Below the pieces are notes generated by a model. That model had not been told where the DNA came from. It did no database searches and saw nothing but the letters and a program-made list of their open reading frames with translations. 64,000 nt of DNA from CAWCKS01 sp963763485 (GTDB lineage Bacteria > Pseudomonadota > Alphaproteobacteria > Rhizobiales > Xanthobacteraceae), in contig CAVXOW010000005.1 of assembly GCA_963763485.1 (NCBI GenBank), forward strand, positions 558,001-622,000, in the 5' to 3' direction. Shown here piece by piece: positions 20,139-30,292 of the stretch (position 1 is its first letter; every line of letters starts with the position of its first letter). A program made the position numbers and the translations under genes.

Positions 20139-21420
20139 ATGAACATGCACATCAAGCACACGCCCCGGCGCACCAATTACGGGCTCAACCCCGGCGACGA
20201 GCTGAACGATTTGCGCATGTCCGACGCAGGTTCGCCCGCTCTATGACCACGTCCGAAAATTCATCCGCGAGACTGTCGATCCGATGACGAGCGAGTTCGT
20301 CCGGCTCGGCAGGGACAAGAAGGATCGCTGGGGCTTTGCCCCCGGCCAGCTCGAGGTGCTGCAGAAGGCCAAGGACAAGGCCAAGTCGGAGGGTTTGTGG
20401 AACTTCTTCCTGCCCGACGCGCATACCGGCGAGGGTCTGAAAAATCTCGACTACGCTTACATCGCAGCCGAACTCGGCAAGAGCCCGATGGCGTCGGAGA
20501 GCATGAACTGCGCGGCGCCTGATACCGGCAACATGGAGGTGTTGGAGCGCGTCGGCACCGAAGAGCAGAAAGAGAAATGGCTGAAGCCGCTGCTCGACGG
20601 CGAAATTCGTTCAGCCTATGTCATGACCGAACCGAACGTCGCCTCGTCGGACGCCAAGAACATCTCGACCACGGCAAAACTGGTCGGCAACGAGTACGTG
20701 ATCAATGGCGAAAAATACTACATCTCCGGCGCCGGCGATCCGCGCTGCAAGATCATGATCGTCATGGTGAAGACCAACCCGGACGCTGCGCCGAGCAAGC
20801 AGCAGTCGCAGATTCTGGTGCCGAAGGACACGCCCGGCGTCGACATCATCGAGCCCATGGAGGTGTTCGGTCACGATCATGCGCCGCGCGGGCATATGCA
20901 CATCCGCTTCAACGATGTCCGCGTGCCCAAGGAGAACATCCTGCTCGGCGAGGGTCGCGGTTTCGAGATCTCGCAGGTCCGGCTCGGGCCGGGCCGCATC
21001 CATCACTGCATGCGGACGATCGGCAAGGCCGAGAAGGCGCTCGACCTGATGGTGACGCGCGGCCTGACCCGCGTCGCGTTCGGCAAGCAGATCGCCCATC
21101 TCGGCGGCAACCTGCAGATCATCGCGCAGGCGCGCTGTGAAATCGAGGCGATGCGGCTGATGGTGCTGAAGGCAGCCAAGGCGATGGACGTGCTCGGCAA
21201 CAAGGAAGCGCGCGTGTGGGTCAGCATGGTCAAGGCGATGGTGCCGGAACGCACCTGCAAGATCATCGACCAGGCGATCCAGATGCACGGCGCCACCGGC
21301 ATCTCGCAGTGGACGCCGCTCGCCGAGATGTACACCGACGTGCGTCATCTGCGCTTTGCCGACGGTCCGGACGAGGTGCACTGGATGGTCGTCGGCCGCC
21401 ATGAACTAACGATGCAATAA
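20139..21420 (+). pseudogene. acyl-CoA dehydrogenase, one frameshift near the 5' end
   Basis: Translation should begin at ATG 20139 after AAGGAG and read MNMHIKHTPRRTNYGL. About 30 codons on, near 20228-20230 (GCAGGTTCGC), one extra base shifts the frame. In the next frame it reads on as VRPLYDHVRKFIRETVD and stays open to the stop. The remaining sequence is a complete acyl-CoA dehydrogenase of the FAD-dependent long/medium-chain type. It has YVMTEPNVASSD, the INGEKYYISGAGDPR strand region, GRGFEISQVRLGPGRIHH, and a C-terminal QMHGATGISQWTPLAEMYTDVRHLRFADGPDEVH. It would introduce the first double bond into an acyl-CoA. Length is 3n+1, fitting a single-base insertion. Confidence 0.88.
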
Positions 21421-21514
21421 GCGCTTTGGCGCTCACGCGACCGCTCGCCCTCCGCCAGAGGGCGGGCGGAGGCCTGGATCGCGCAAGGTGCGCGCAGCGT
21501 TTGTGGGGACGCGC

Positions 21515-23165
21515 ATGGCAGGACGCTTCGTTGAGCTCAAGGGCAGCCGCCGCAGGCCGCCGCAAGACTCGGTTCGCCGTCGTGACGTCGATCCGCGCGA
21601 GCGCATCGCCGTCACCATCACCTTGAAGGGCCCGGAGCTGCCGCCGCCCGCGAAGTATGCCGAAGCGTCCCCTGAGCCGGCGTGAGGTCGACAGGAAATT
21701 CGGTGTCCGGCCAGCCGTCATTCGCAACGTGGAGCGCGTGCTGCAATCGTTCCAGCTCAGCATCGACGATGTGAAGCAGGGCGGCCGAAGCCTGCGCGTG
21801 AGCGGTTCGGCCGCCGCCATGGTGGCGGCCTTTCGGCCGAAGCTCGGCATCTACGAGCTGCGCGGCGAGGGATTGATTCGCGGCCGCAGGGGGCCGTTGA
21901 TGATTCCGCGGGCGCTCGAGGGGGTGATCACCGGCATCGAAGGGCTCGATCAACGGCCGATGGCGTTCCGGCACGCCGCGCGTCGTCCGGCGAGTCGGCC
22001 TCCTGCCTGCCTGACGCCTGCCGATGTGCAGAAGCTCTACAACTTCCCGCCCGGCGACGGCGCCGGACAAACCATTGTCATCGCCGAGTTCGGCGCGCCG
22101 GTGAACAACGGCAAGCTGATGCCGCCGGCCTACATCGCAACGGACGTTGCCGCGTTCTGCAAGCGCCATCGCCTGTCCAGGCCGAACATCAAGACCAGGC
22201 CGATCGACATCACGCCGCTGACCGAGCGGCAATACCGGACGGCGATCGGACGACTGCCTAAGAAGCTCGGGAATATTCTCTTTGTCGAGACGGCGGAAAC
22301 GATGATGGACGTCGAACTCGTCGCCGGGCTCTGCCCCAGGGCCGACATTCACGTCTACTTCGCGAGCTGGACCCAGAAAGGCTGGATCGATTTTCTTGAC
22401 GAAGTCACCGCGCTGGACACGGCGAAGCCGATCACGGTTTCAATCAGTTACGGCCTCGCCGAGGAATCGCGGGACTGGAGCGACGGCGCGATGATGTCGG
22501 TCAATCACCGGCTGCAGATCGCCGCGATGATGGGGATCAATATCTGCGTGTCCGCCGGCGATGACGGCATCGGCTGCGGCCAGCGCCGAGGCCGCTATCA
22601 CGTCGAATTTCCCGCCTCGAGTCCGTTCACCTTGGGTGTCGGCGGGACGATGTTAAAGCAGGGATTCAGTGGTGCGATCGACGAGGTCGTCTGGTGGGAA
22701 GCGCCGGGACGGCGCACGGATGATGGTGGCGGCTCGACCGGAGGTGGCGTGAGTGCGCTCATTCGCCGTCCGCCCTGGCAGAAAGTTCGGATCGCGTCTC
22801 TCGATCCGCGCGCCCACGACGGCTGCGTCGTGCCAGATGTCGCCGCTCTGGCTGGCGCGCCTTTCTTCGACATTGTGCTCGATGGCGAGCCGACGCCGGG
22901 AGCCGGGACCAGCGCCAGCACGCCGGTGTGGGCCGCGTTGATCGCCCGTATCAATGCGCGGATGCCGGCCGGCAAGCGCCGGCGATTCCTTCCGCCGCTG
23001 CTCTATAAGCGCGCCGTCGCGAAGGCTGGTTTCCGCGATATCGTGTCTGGTGGTAACGGACCGGACCGCCGCAAGGGCTACCAGGCGCGGAGAGGGTTTG
23101 ACGCGGTGAGCGGTCTTGGCGTGCCTGACGGCACAAAGCTCCTTGCGGCACTCAGCCGGGTTTGA
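21515..23165 (+). CDS. S53-family (sedolisin/kumamolisin-like) serine peptidase, frameshift in the prodomain
   Basis: The catalytic part, from MPKRPL at 21657, is open for 502 codons. It has the Glu/Asp pair in ETAETMMDVELV, an oxyanion Asp in SAGDDG, and the Ser motif PGAGTSASTPVWAAL. A calcium site is suggested near the C terminus (FRDIVSGGNG). The upstream frame from ATG 21515 (MAGRFVELKG) encodes the start of the pro-kumamolisin domain. It joins the main frame if one C is removed from the CCCC run at 21669-21672. So the intact gene probably spans about 549 residues. No signal peptide is obvious. It converges with the Hyf-like operon, overlapping its end by 14 nt. Confidence 0.85.
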
Positions 23166-23685
23166 CCGTGCCGTTCGGCGCTTCGAGCAACGCCAGCAAA
23201 CCCTTCAGCAGTTCAGTGGGCGAGGGCGGGCACCCCGCGATGTGCAGGTCGACCGGAATCACGTCCTTGACGCCGCCAACGACTGCGTAGCTGCCGGCGA
23301 ACACGCCGCCATCGGCGGCGCAGCGGCCGACCGCGACCACCCATTTCGGATCGGGTGTCGCGTTGAACGTGCGCTCCAGCGCTTCACGCATGTTCTTCGT
23401 GACTGGTCCGGTGACCATCAGCACGTCGGCGTGGCGTGGCGAGGCGACAAAGCGCAGGCCAAAGCGTTCGAGATCGTAGAAGGCGTTGTTGAGCGCGTGG
23501 ATCTCCAGTTCGCAGCCGTTGCACGAGCCGGCGTCGACCTCGCGGATCGACAGCGATCGTCCAAGCCGGGCCTTGGCGGCGCGGTCGACGCGTTGCGCAA
23601 GCTCGGCAAGCGCGGCCTCGCTCGGCTTGGGCGGCGCTTCAGTCAGCGGACCGTGGATCAAACCTTCGAGCAGCGTCCTGCGCAT
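23152..23685 (-). CDS. hyfI: NuoB/HyfI-like [4Fe-4S] subunit of a complex I/hydrogenase-4-type complex
   Basis: This 177-residue subunit corresponds to NuoB/HycG/HyfI. Its cysteines, in DAGSCNGCELEI, VGRCAADGGVF and IAGCPPSPTEL, bind the N2-type 4Fe-4S cluster next to the large subunit. It is the last gene of the operon; its ATG overlaps the stop of the large-subunit gene (TGATG). The symbol marks the family position only, because the complex seems not to be a hydrogenase. The 3' end overlaps the convergent sedolisin gene by 14 nt. Confidence 0.88.
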   Translation of the reverse strand: MRRTLLEGLIHGPLTEAPPKPSEAALAELAQRVDRAAKARLGRSLSIREVDAGSCNGCELEIHALNNAFYDLERFGLRFVASPRHADVLMVTGPVTKNMREALERTFNATPDPKWVVAVGRCAADGGVFAGSYAVVGGVKDVIPVDLHIAGCPPSPTELLKGLLALLEAPNGTVKPG

Positions 23686-25193
23686 CAGAGATCGTGCCCC
23701 GAATACGAGCAGTTGAACGATTTGTTGCAGAGCGGAAAGTCGGCGACGATGTTGCCTTCGATCGCCGCCTCCAGCAGCGGCCACTGGAACCAGGACGCAT
23801 CGCGCAGATGGCAGCGGTCGACGCGCGCAGTTCCGTCCAGGCGGAGCCAGACCAGCACGTCACCGCGGAACGCCTCCGCCAACGCGATACCCTCGCGAGC
23901 GCTGCCCGCCGGCAGGATGTCGGTGCGGATGTCGCCTGGCGGCAGGCGATCGAGCATCTGTGCGATCAGCGCGACGCTTTGCTCGACCTCGCGAATGCGG
24001 ATCCACACCCGCGCGTTGACGTCGCCGTCGTCGAGCACCGGCACGTGGAACGTGAGTTCGTTGTAAGGCGGGTAGGCGAGAGTCTTCCGCGCATCGAAGG
24101 CGCGGCCGGAGGCGCGTCCGACGTAGCCGCCGGCGCCGAATTGTTGCGCATACTCCGCCTTCACGATCCCGGTCGTGACGGTGCGGTCTTGCAACGACGC
24201 GGTGTTGTCATAGAGCTCGATCAGCCTCGGAAATCTTTTTTGCACCTCGGCCAGCAATGCGCGGACCTCGGAAATGCCGTCGGGCGCGATATCTCGCGCC
24301 AGTCCGCCCGGTACGATCGCGTCCATCATCAGCCGGTGCCCGAAGCAGGCGCCAGCGGCGCGCAAGGTCTGCTCGCGCAGGATGCTGGTCTGCGCATGCA
24401 TCAGCGTGAATGACGCGTCATTGCAGATCGCGCCGATGTCGCCGAAATGATTGGCGAGACGTTCGAGCTCCGCCATCACCCCGCGCAAGTAATGCGCGCG
24501 CGGCGGCGCATCGACTTGCATTGCGGCTTCCGCGGCTCGCGCAAAGGCCAGCGCGTAGGCCACCGCACTGTCGCCGGAGGTACGGCAGGCAAGCTCTGCG
24601 GCGCGAGACAGCGTCGCGCCCGTCATCAGCTGTTCGATGCCCTTGTGCACATAGCCGAGCCGCTGCTCGAGCCGCACCACGTGCTCGCCGTTCGCCGTGA
24701 AGCGGAAATGGCCGGGCTCGATGATGCCGGCATGCACCGGCCCGACCGCGATCTGGTGCAGTGCTTCGCCTTCGCTCGGCAGGAAGGTGTAGGGCGCAGC
24801 TTCGCGCTGCACGGAGCGCGTGCCGAGCGGGTGGCTTTGTCCCCACACCCCGTGATCGAGCCACGGCCGCTGGTCCGCAGCCCCGATTGCCTGCAGGCCG
24901 AACAAATCCTGGATCGTGCGCTCAAGCCGCAGCGCCGGCGCATGGCGGGCGGCAACGCTGATGAACTTGCCGTCGTTGCATTGCAGGCTCATTACGGCAA
25001 TCTCGGCGTAGTCGGCACTGAGCAACGCCATGTGCACCGCCGCCGGCTCGCCCCACAGTCCGAGCAATGAGGCGCGCCCCGAGATCAGGTGTTCGATCGC
25101 AGCCAGCCAACCATCGTCGCCGACAATCACGCGCGGCCAGGGTCTTTGGTCCGCCGCCTTCTGCCGATGGGGAATGCTGTCGAGCAAGGCCAT
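23685..25193 (-). CDS. hyfG: NuoCD/HyfG-like large subunit lacking half of the NiFe cysteine ligands
   Basis: This 502-residue protein has a NuoC-like N-terminal part (about 1-150) fused to a NuoD/HycE-like domain (GIIEPGHFRF...VHKGIEQLM). In hydrogenase-4 the NiFe site is built from RxCGxCG and DPCxxC. Here the matching stretches read ELACRTSGDSAVAY and NKSFNCSYSGHDL, so one cysteine of each pair is missing. A NiFe centre is therefore unlikely. It resembles the Ehr class, complexes related to energy-converting hydrogenases but lacking the metal motif. It would more plausibly move electrons to a quinone or another acceptor. Start 25193 (MALLDSIP), 5 nt after hyfF. Confidence 0.85.
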   Translation of the reverse strand: MALLDSIPHRQKAADQRPWPRVIVGDDGWLAAIEHLISGRASLLGLWGEPAAVHMALLSADYAEIAVMSLQCNDGKFISVAARHAPALRLERTIQDLFGLQAIGAADQRPWLDHGVWGQSHPLGTRSVQREAAPYTFLPSEGEALHQIAVGPVHAGIIEPGHFRFTANGEHVVRLEQRLGYVHKGIEQLMTGATLSRAAELACRTSGDSAVAYALAFARAAEAAMQVDAPPRAHYLRGVMAELERLANHFGDIGAICNDASFTLMHAQTSILREQTLRAAGACFGHRLMMDAIVPGGLARDIAPDGISEVRALLAEVQKRFPRLIELYDNTASLQDRTVTTGIVKAEYAQQFGAGGYVGRASGRAFDARKTLAYPPYNELTFHVPVLDDGDVNARVWIRIREVEQSVALIAQMLDRLPPGDIRTDILPAGSAREGIALAEAFRGDVLVWLRLDGTARVDRCHLRDASWFQWPLLEAAIEGNIVADFPLCNKSFNCSYSGHDL

Positions 25194-25198
25194 GGCGT

Positions 25199-26638
25199 TC
25201 ACCCGAGCAGTTTTGCGACGTTCTGGAAGCCGGTGACCAGCGCCGAGGGCAGGTAGATGCCGGCGCCGAGAACGATCGCGAGATGCGTGAACATCGGCAC
25301 GAAGGAGGCTTCCGCCGGCGCAGTGGGGCCCTTCGGCTCGCCGAACACCACGACATTGAGCCGCAGGAACAGCCCGCCGAGCGCGATCAGGATGCCGAGC
25401 ACCAGGATGCTGGTCAGCCACGGTTCGCGGGCAAAGGTCGAACTCACGACGAGGAACTCGCTCATGAAGATGCCGAGCGGCGGCAGGCCTGCGATCGCAA
25501 CGACGCCGAGGATCAGGCCCCAGCCGAGCACCGGATTGCTCACCGTCAGCCCGCCCATATCGGCGATTTTCTGCGTGCCCTTGACCTGGGCGATGTGCCC
25601 GACCGCAAAGAAAATCGCCGACTTGGTCAGCGAGTGCATGGTCATGTGCAGGAGGCCGGCAAAGTTCGCGAGCGGCCCGCCCATGCCGAACGCGAACACG
25701 ATGATGCCCATGTGCTCGATCGAGGAATAGGCGAACATTCGCTTGATGTCGCGCCGCCGGTACAGCATCAGCGCAGCGAAGATCACCGAGATCAGCCCCA
25801 TGATTACCATCAGTGGTCCAGGTGCGATCGCCGCGGCGTTCACCGCAAGCAGCAGCTTGAAACGCAGCAGCGCATAGAGCGCGACGTTGAGCAGCAGGCC
25901 CGACAGCACCGCCGAGATCGGGGTCGGGCCCTCGGCGTGGGCATCGGGCAGCCAGGCATGCAATGGCGCCAGCCCAACCTTGGTGCCGTAGCCGAGCAAC
26001 AGGAAAACGAAGGCGACGTTCAGCAGCGCGGGATCGAACTCCGCAGCGCGCTTGACCAGCACGGTCCACACCATGGCGTCGAGGCCCTCGCCGATCACCG
26101 GCCGCGCCGCCATGTAGACCAGAATGGTGCCGAACAGCGCGAGCGCGATGCCGACGCTGCCGAGGATGAAATACTTCCAGGCTGCTTCCAGTGCTTCATG
26201 GGTGCGGTAGATGCCGACCATCAGCACGGTGGTCAGCGTCGCAAGCTCGATCGCGACCCACATCAAGCCGATATTGTTGGCGACCAGCGCCAGGTTCATC
26301 GCGAACATCAGCGTCTGGTACATCGCGTGATAGAAGCGCACGAATGTCGGCGTCAGCCGGCCGACCTCGATCTCGTGCTGGATGTAGCTTGCGCTGAACA
26401 CGCTGGTGGTGAAGCCGACGAAGGTCGTCAGCACGATGAAGACCTTGTTGAGGTCGTCGACCAGCAGGTACTCGCCGGACGCGGGCTCGACCGCAAACAG
26501 CGACAGCGCGGTGAGGAAGGTGAGCAGCGCTGCCAGCACGTTCAAGCGCGCTGTAAGCTTGTAGCCGGGGAACACAGCAAGGATCGCGGCGGAAATGGCC
26601 GGTACCAGGAGGATTATGGCAAGAGCGTCGATGCTCAT
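25199..26638 (-). CDS. hyfF: HyfF-like (NuoN/NuoM-type) proton-translocating membrane subunit
   Basis: This 479-residue integral membrane protein has about 13-14 predicted helices. It carries antiporter-type signatures such as VGLAPLHAWLPDAHAEGPTPISAVLSG and YSSIEHMGI, with the Lys and Glu residues that carry protons in NuoL/M/N. Its ATG overlaps the stop codon of hyfE by four bases (ATGA), showing translational coupling. It would couple redox change in the peripheral arm to proton pumping. Confidence 0.9.
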   Translation of the reverse strand: MSIDALAIILLVPAISAAILAVFPGYKLTARLNVLAALLTFLTALSLFAVEPASGEYLLVDDLNKVFIVLTTFVGFTTSVFSASYIQHEIEVGRLTPTFVRFYHAMYQTLMFAMNLALVANNIGLMWVAIELATLTTVLMVGIYRTHEALEAAWKYFILGSVGIALALFGTILVYMAARPVIGEGLDAMVWTVLVKRAAEFDPALLNVAFVFLLLGYGTKVGLAPLHAWLPDAHAEGPTPISAVLSGLLLNVALYALLRFKLLLAVNAAAIAPGPLMVIMGLISVIFAALMLYRRRDIKRMFAYSSIEHMGIIVFAFGMGGPLANFAGLLHMTMHSLTKSAIFFAVGHIAQVKGTQKIADMGGLTVSNPVLGWGLILGVVAIAGLPPLGIFMSEFLVVSSTFAREPWLTSILVLGILIALGGLFLRLNVVVFGEPKGPTAPAEASFVPMFTHLAIVLGAGIYLPSALVTGFQNVAKLLG

Positions 26639-27297
26639 CGGCGTTCTCCCCGAAAGCGGTCGAGCGCCTGCAGGTCGACGCTGTCAAAACGCTCGCGAAT
26701 GCGGAACAGGAAGATGCCGATCACGATGAAGGCGATCAGCACCGAGAACGCGACCGAGATCTCGACCACGAGCGGCATGCCCTTGGCGCCGGTCGCCGCC
26801 AGCACGAGGCCGTTCTCGAGCGACATGAAGCCGACCACCTGGCCCACCGCGTTGCGCCGCGTCACCATGATCAGGAGGCCAAGCAGCACCACCGACAGCG
26901 CAAAGGCGAGATCTTCGCGCGCGAGCGGATCGGCGCCCGGCGTCACCCGCAGCATCACCACCATCGACAGCGCGACGAGGCCGATGCCGGCGAGCATGGT
27001 GAGCCCGAAGCCGATCGCCGGTTCGATCTGGCGGTGGATGCCGAGGCGAACGATGATCCGGTGCAGCGCCACCGGAATGATGATCGCCTTGAACACCAGC
27101 GCGATCAGCGCGGTAATATAAAGGTGCGGAGCGTGCTGCACGAACGCCTGCCAGGCGACCGAGAGCGCCAGCACCAGCGCATGCGCGGCGTAGGTGTTGA
27201 GCAGGGCGTAGAGCCGGTCCTGGTACAGCATCATGAAGCTCACCAGCACCAGCGAGCCGGCGAGCAGGTGGGCGACGTCGAATTCCAGCCCGTTCAT
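26635..27297 (-). CDS. hyfE: HyfE-like membrane subunit (NuoK-related)
   Basis: This 220-residue protein with about six transmembrane helices is typical of hydrogenase-4 component E. The second half (VGFMSLENGLVLAATGAKGMPLVVEISVAF) is the NuoK-like module with the intramembrane Glu in SLENG. It follows hyfC with a 1-nt gap and overlaps hyfF by four bases. Confidence 0.9.
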   Translation of the reverse strand: MNGLEFDVAHLLAGSLVLVSFMMLYQDRLYALLNTYAAHALVLALSVAWQAFVQHAPHLYITALIALVFKAIIIPVALHRIIVRLGIHRQIEPAIGFGLTMLAGIGLVALSMVVMLRVTPGADPLAREDLAFALSVVLLGLLIMVTRRNAVGQVVGFMSLENGLVLAATGAKGMPLVVEISVAFSVLIAFIVIGIFLFRIRERFDSVDLQALDRFRGERR

Positions 27298-27298
27298 G

Positions 27299-28255
27299 TC
27301 ACAGGCTCCCCGATACGAAGCGCAGCAATGTGGCAAGCAATGCGAGCATCAGCGCGGCGCCGAGAAACTCCGGAACACGGAACACGCGCATCTTGGCGAT
27401 CGATGTCTCGAATACCGCAAGCAGCGCGCCGGCGGCCGCGAGCTTGAGCGCGTAGGCCACGACGCCAATCGTCAGCATCTGCACTCCGGCGCCGGCGGGC
27501 GCCTCGCCCCACGGCAGGAATATGCAGATGATCAGCGAGACATAGAGCAGCAGTTTCAGCTCGGAGCAGAGATCGATCAGCGCAAGGTGACGCCCGGAAT
27601 ATTCGAGCACCATGGCTTCGTGCACCATGGTGAGCTCGAGATGCGTCGCCGGATTGTCGACAGGGATGCGCGCGTTCTCGGCGAGCGCCACCATGATCAG
27701 CGCGAACAGGCCGAGCCCGAGCGAGACGCGCAAGCCCACGGCCGGCGAGCTCATGAACTCGGCGACGGTCGAGAGCTGGGTCGAGCCTGCGATCATTGCC
27801 ACGGCAAAGACCGTGATCAGCATCGCCGGCTCTGCGAGGGAAGCGATCATCACCTCGCGGCTCGAGCCGATGCCGCCGAACGCGGTGCCGACATCCATGC
27901 CGGCGAGCGCAAGGAAGAAGCGGGCGCTGCCGAGCAGCGCGATGATCGCGATCATGTCGGCCGACCAGGAGAACAACAGCCCGGTGCCGAACGTCGGCAC
28001 CAGCGCCGCCGCGACCCAGGTGCCGGCGAAGATCACGTAGGGAATGATGCGAAACAGCCAGGATGCGTTGTGCGCCAGCACCACGTCCTTGCGCATCAGG
28101 CGGATCAGGTCGCGATAGGGCTGCAGCAGCGGCGGTCCCTGCCGGCGCAGCAGACGTGCCTTGAGCTTGCGCACGAAGCCGGTGAGCAGCGGCGCCAGCA
28201 TCAGCACCAGCAACATCTGCACGCCCTGCGAAATGAAGTCGTGGAGCAGCCTCAT
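27299..28255 (-). CDS. hyfC: HyfC-like (NuoH-type) membrane subunit
   Basis: This 318-residue protein has about eight membrane helices. KARLLRRQGPPLLQPYRDLIRL near the N terminus and ALAENARIPVDNPATHLELTMVHEAM near residue 200 are conserved NuoH/HycD signatures at the quinone/peripheral-arm interface. The NuoH loop Glu residues are kept. Start 28255 overlaps the hyfB stop (ATGA). Confidence 0.92.
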   Translation of the reverse strand: MRLLHDFISQGVQMLLVLMLAPLLTGFVRKLKARLLRRQGPPLLQPYRDLIRLMRKDVVLAHNASWLFRIIPYVIFAGTWVAAALVPTFGTGLLFSWSADMIAIIALLGSARFFLALAGMDVGTAFGGIGSSREVMIASLAEPAMLITVFAVAMIAGSTQLSTVAEFMSSPAVGLRVSLGLGLFALIMVALAENARIPVDNPATHLELTMVHEAMVLEYSGRHLALIDLCSELKLLLYVSLIICIFLPWGEAPAGAGVQMLTIGVVAYALKLAAAGALLAVFETSIAKMRVFRVPEFLGAALMLALLATLLRFVSGSL

Positions 28256-30255
28256 AGCGCGAGCACCAGAAGCAGCAGCACCAGCGCCACGAACACGAGG
28301 CTCAGATAGCGGCGGATGGTGAGGAATTGCAGGATGTTGACGTATTGGGTGACGAAGCCAATGCCGTACCCGATCGGCGCATAGAGCGTGTCCCAGATCA
28401 GGTCGTGCACTTCGACCGTGAGCCGCGCCGGCGCCGCGGAGCCCGGCGGCGGCATCTCGCCGATCTCGCGCGCCGCGAACACGACGGAGCCAAATACGCG
28501 TCGGATCGGCTGCGAGAAGCTCGAAGCCGAATACTGGATCGCGGGATTGGGGTCGGGGAACCCGCAATCCCAGGCCGGCCCGCGGCGTAGCCGGTCCGAT
28601 GCAAGGCGATGAATCGCAAACGCGGCGAGCGACCCCGTCAACGTGACGAAGATGAAGACCAGCAGGCCGTTGTAGGAGCTGCGGCCTTCGGCGATCGGCA
28701 CGATGGTGAGCCAGGCGAGCCCGGTCTGATGCGGCATGCTGTTGCCGACCATCGCGTTCGCAACCGGGGCAAGCGCGTCAATGAACAGGCCCGGCAGGAT
28801 GCCGGCGACGAGGCAGAGCGCGGCGAGGATGAACATTGCTGCGAGCGAGATGCGGTCGGTCTCTTGCGCCGACGCGGCCGCGCTCGATCGGGCGCGGCCG
28901 AGGAAGCTGATGCCAAAGGCCTTGACGAAACAGGCCGCCGCAAGCGCGGCTGCCAGTGCCAGCAATCCGCCGACCGCCGGGATCATCAGTTTTAATCCCC
29001 ACGACGGCAGTTGCGGGCTGAGCAGGATGGCCTGGAAGGTCAACCACTCCGAGACGAAACCGTTGAACGGCGGCAGCGCCGAAATCGCGGTGCAGCCGAC
29101 CAGCATCGCCGCTGCGGTTTTCGGCATGCCGTGGATTAGGCCGCCGAGCTTTTCCATGTCGCGCTCGCCGGTCGCGTTGAGCACCGCGCCGGCGCCGAAA
29201 AACAACAGGCTCTTGAACCAGGAGTGGTTGAGCACGTGAAACAGCGCGGCGGTGAGCGCCAGCGCCGCGGCCCAGCCAAGTCCTTCGGCTTTGAAGGCGA
29301 GCGCTAAACCGAGGCCGACAAAGATGATGCCGATATTCTCGATCGTGGAGTAGGCGAGCACGCGTTTCAGGTCGCGTTGCATCAATGCATAGAGTACGCC
29401 CATGGTCGCGGTCGGCCCCGCGACCGCCAGCACGACGAGGCTCCACCACCAGTCCGGTGCGCCGAGCAGGTCGAATACGATACGGACGAAGCCGTAGACC
29501 GCGACCTTGGTCATCACGCCGCTCATCAGCGCGGAGACATGGCTGGGCGCCGCCGGATGCGCCAGCGGCAGCCAGGCGTGCAGCGGCACGAGGCCCGCCT
29601 TCGAGCCCGTGCCTGTCAGCACCAGCATCAACACCAGTGCTGCAAGCGCCGAGGACGGATGCAGCGCGCGGATCGACGCGAAATCGTAAGCGCCCGTGCC
29701 GCCGGCCAGCACGCCGAACGCCAGCAGCAGGCATAGCGTGCCGAAGCCGGCCATCAGCAGATAAACGTAGCCGGCCCGGACGTTCTCGGGGTCGCGATGA
29801 TGGGCAACGACCAGCGCCCACGACGACAGCGACATGAACTCCCAGGCGACCAGGAACGAGAACGCGTCGTCGGCGAGAACGACGACGTTCATGCCGGCAA
29901 GGTAGGCCGGATAGAACGGCAGCACGCGGCCCGGCGTTTCCTCATGTTGGCCGTAACCGAGCGCAAACAGGCTTGCGGCCGCGCCGCCGAGATTGATCAC
30001 CGCGAGAAAGAAGGCGCTGAGCGCATCGATGCGAAAATGGGCGCCGAGCCAGGGCAGGCCGATGGGGAGGGTGATCGTCGAGGCGCCGCGCGCCGGATCG
30101 AACAGGCTGGTTAGCGCGATGGCGACCAGCGCTACAGTGATCGCCAGGCTCGCGCCGTACACGATGGTCGAGCCGCGTGGGGTTGTGGCAAACGCGATCG
30201 CGAGCGGCGCCAGCACCAGCAGACAAGCGACTGCTGCAAGCGCCGGGACGATCAT
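28252..30255 (-). CDS. hyfB: HyfB-like (NuoL-type) proton-translocating membrane subunit
   Basis: This 667-residue, first gene of the operon codes for the large antiporter-like subunit. About 14 core helices carry SKAGLVPLHAWLPLAHPAAPSHVSALMSG and YSTIENIGIIFVG. A C-terminal extension of about 150 residues with CGFPDPNPAIQYSASSF is typical of HyfB/HycC. ATG 30255 (MIVPALAAV) is chosen; an upstream start would overlap the regulator gene. Downstream subunits follow without gaps. Confidence 0.92.
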   Translation of the reverse strand: MIVPALAAVACLLVLAPLAIAFATTPRGSTIVYGASLAITVALVAIALTSLFDPARGASTITLPIGLPWLGAHFRIDALSAFFLAVINLGGAAASLFALGYGQHEETPGRVLPFYPAYLAGMNVVVLADDAFSFLVAWEFMSLSSWALVVAHHRDPENVRAGYVYLLMAGFGTLCLLLAFGVLAGGTGAYDFASIRALHPSSALAALVLMLVLTGTGSKAGLVPLHAWLPLAHPAAPSHVSALMSGVMTKVAVYGFVRIVFDLLGAPDWWWSLVVLAVAGPTATMGVLYALMQRDLKRVLAYSTIENIGIIFVGLGLALAFKAEGLGWAAALALTAALFHVLNHSWFKSLLFFGAGAVLNATGERDMEKLGGLIHGMPKTAAAMLVGCTAISALPPFNGFVSEWLTFQAILLSPQLPSWGLKLMIPAVGGLLALAAALAAACFVKAFGISFLGRARSSAAASAQETDRISLAAMFILAALCLVAGILPGLFIDALAPVANAMVGNSMPHQTGLAWLTIVPIAEGRSSYNGLLVFIFVTLTGSLAAFAIHRLASDRLRRGPAWDCGFPDPNPAIQYSASSFSQPIRRVFGSVVFAAREIGEMPPPGSAAPARLTVEVHDLIWDTLYAPIGYGIGFVTQYVNILQFLTIRRYLSLVFVALVLLLLVLAL

Positions 30256-30292
30256 CGCCGTCCCCGTGAGTCCGGCATCGGCGAGTGCACGA

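Noticed and set aside
23685..25193. Calling the large subunit a functional NiFe hydrogenase
   Set aside because: Only one cysteine of each ligand pair is present, and no maturation genes are nearby.
25067..27121. A 684-codon plus-strand frame
   Set aside because: It runs antisense through hyfF and hyfE; composition is extremely Arg/His/Gln-rich and no motif is present.
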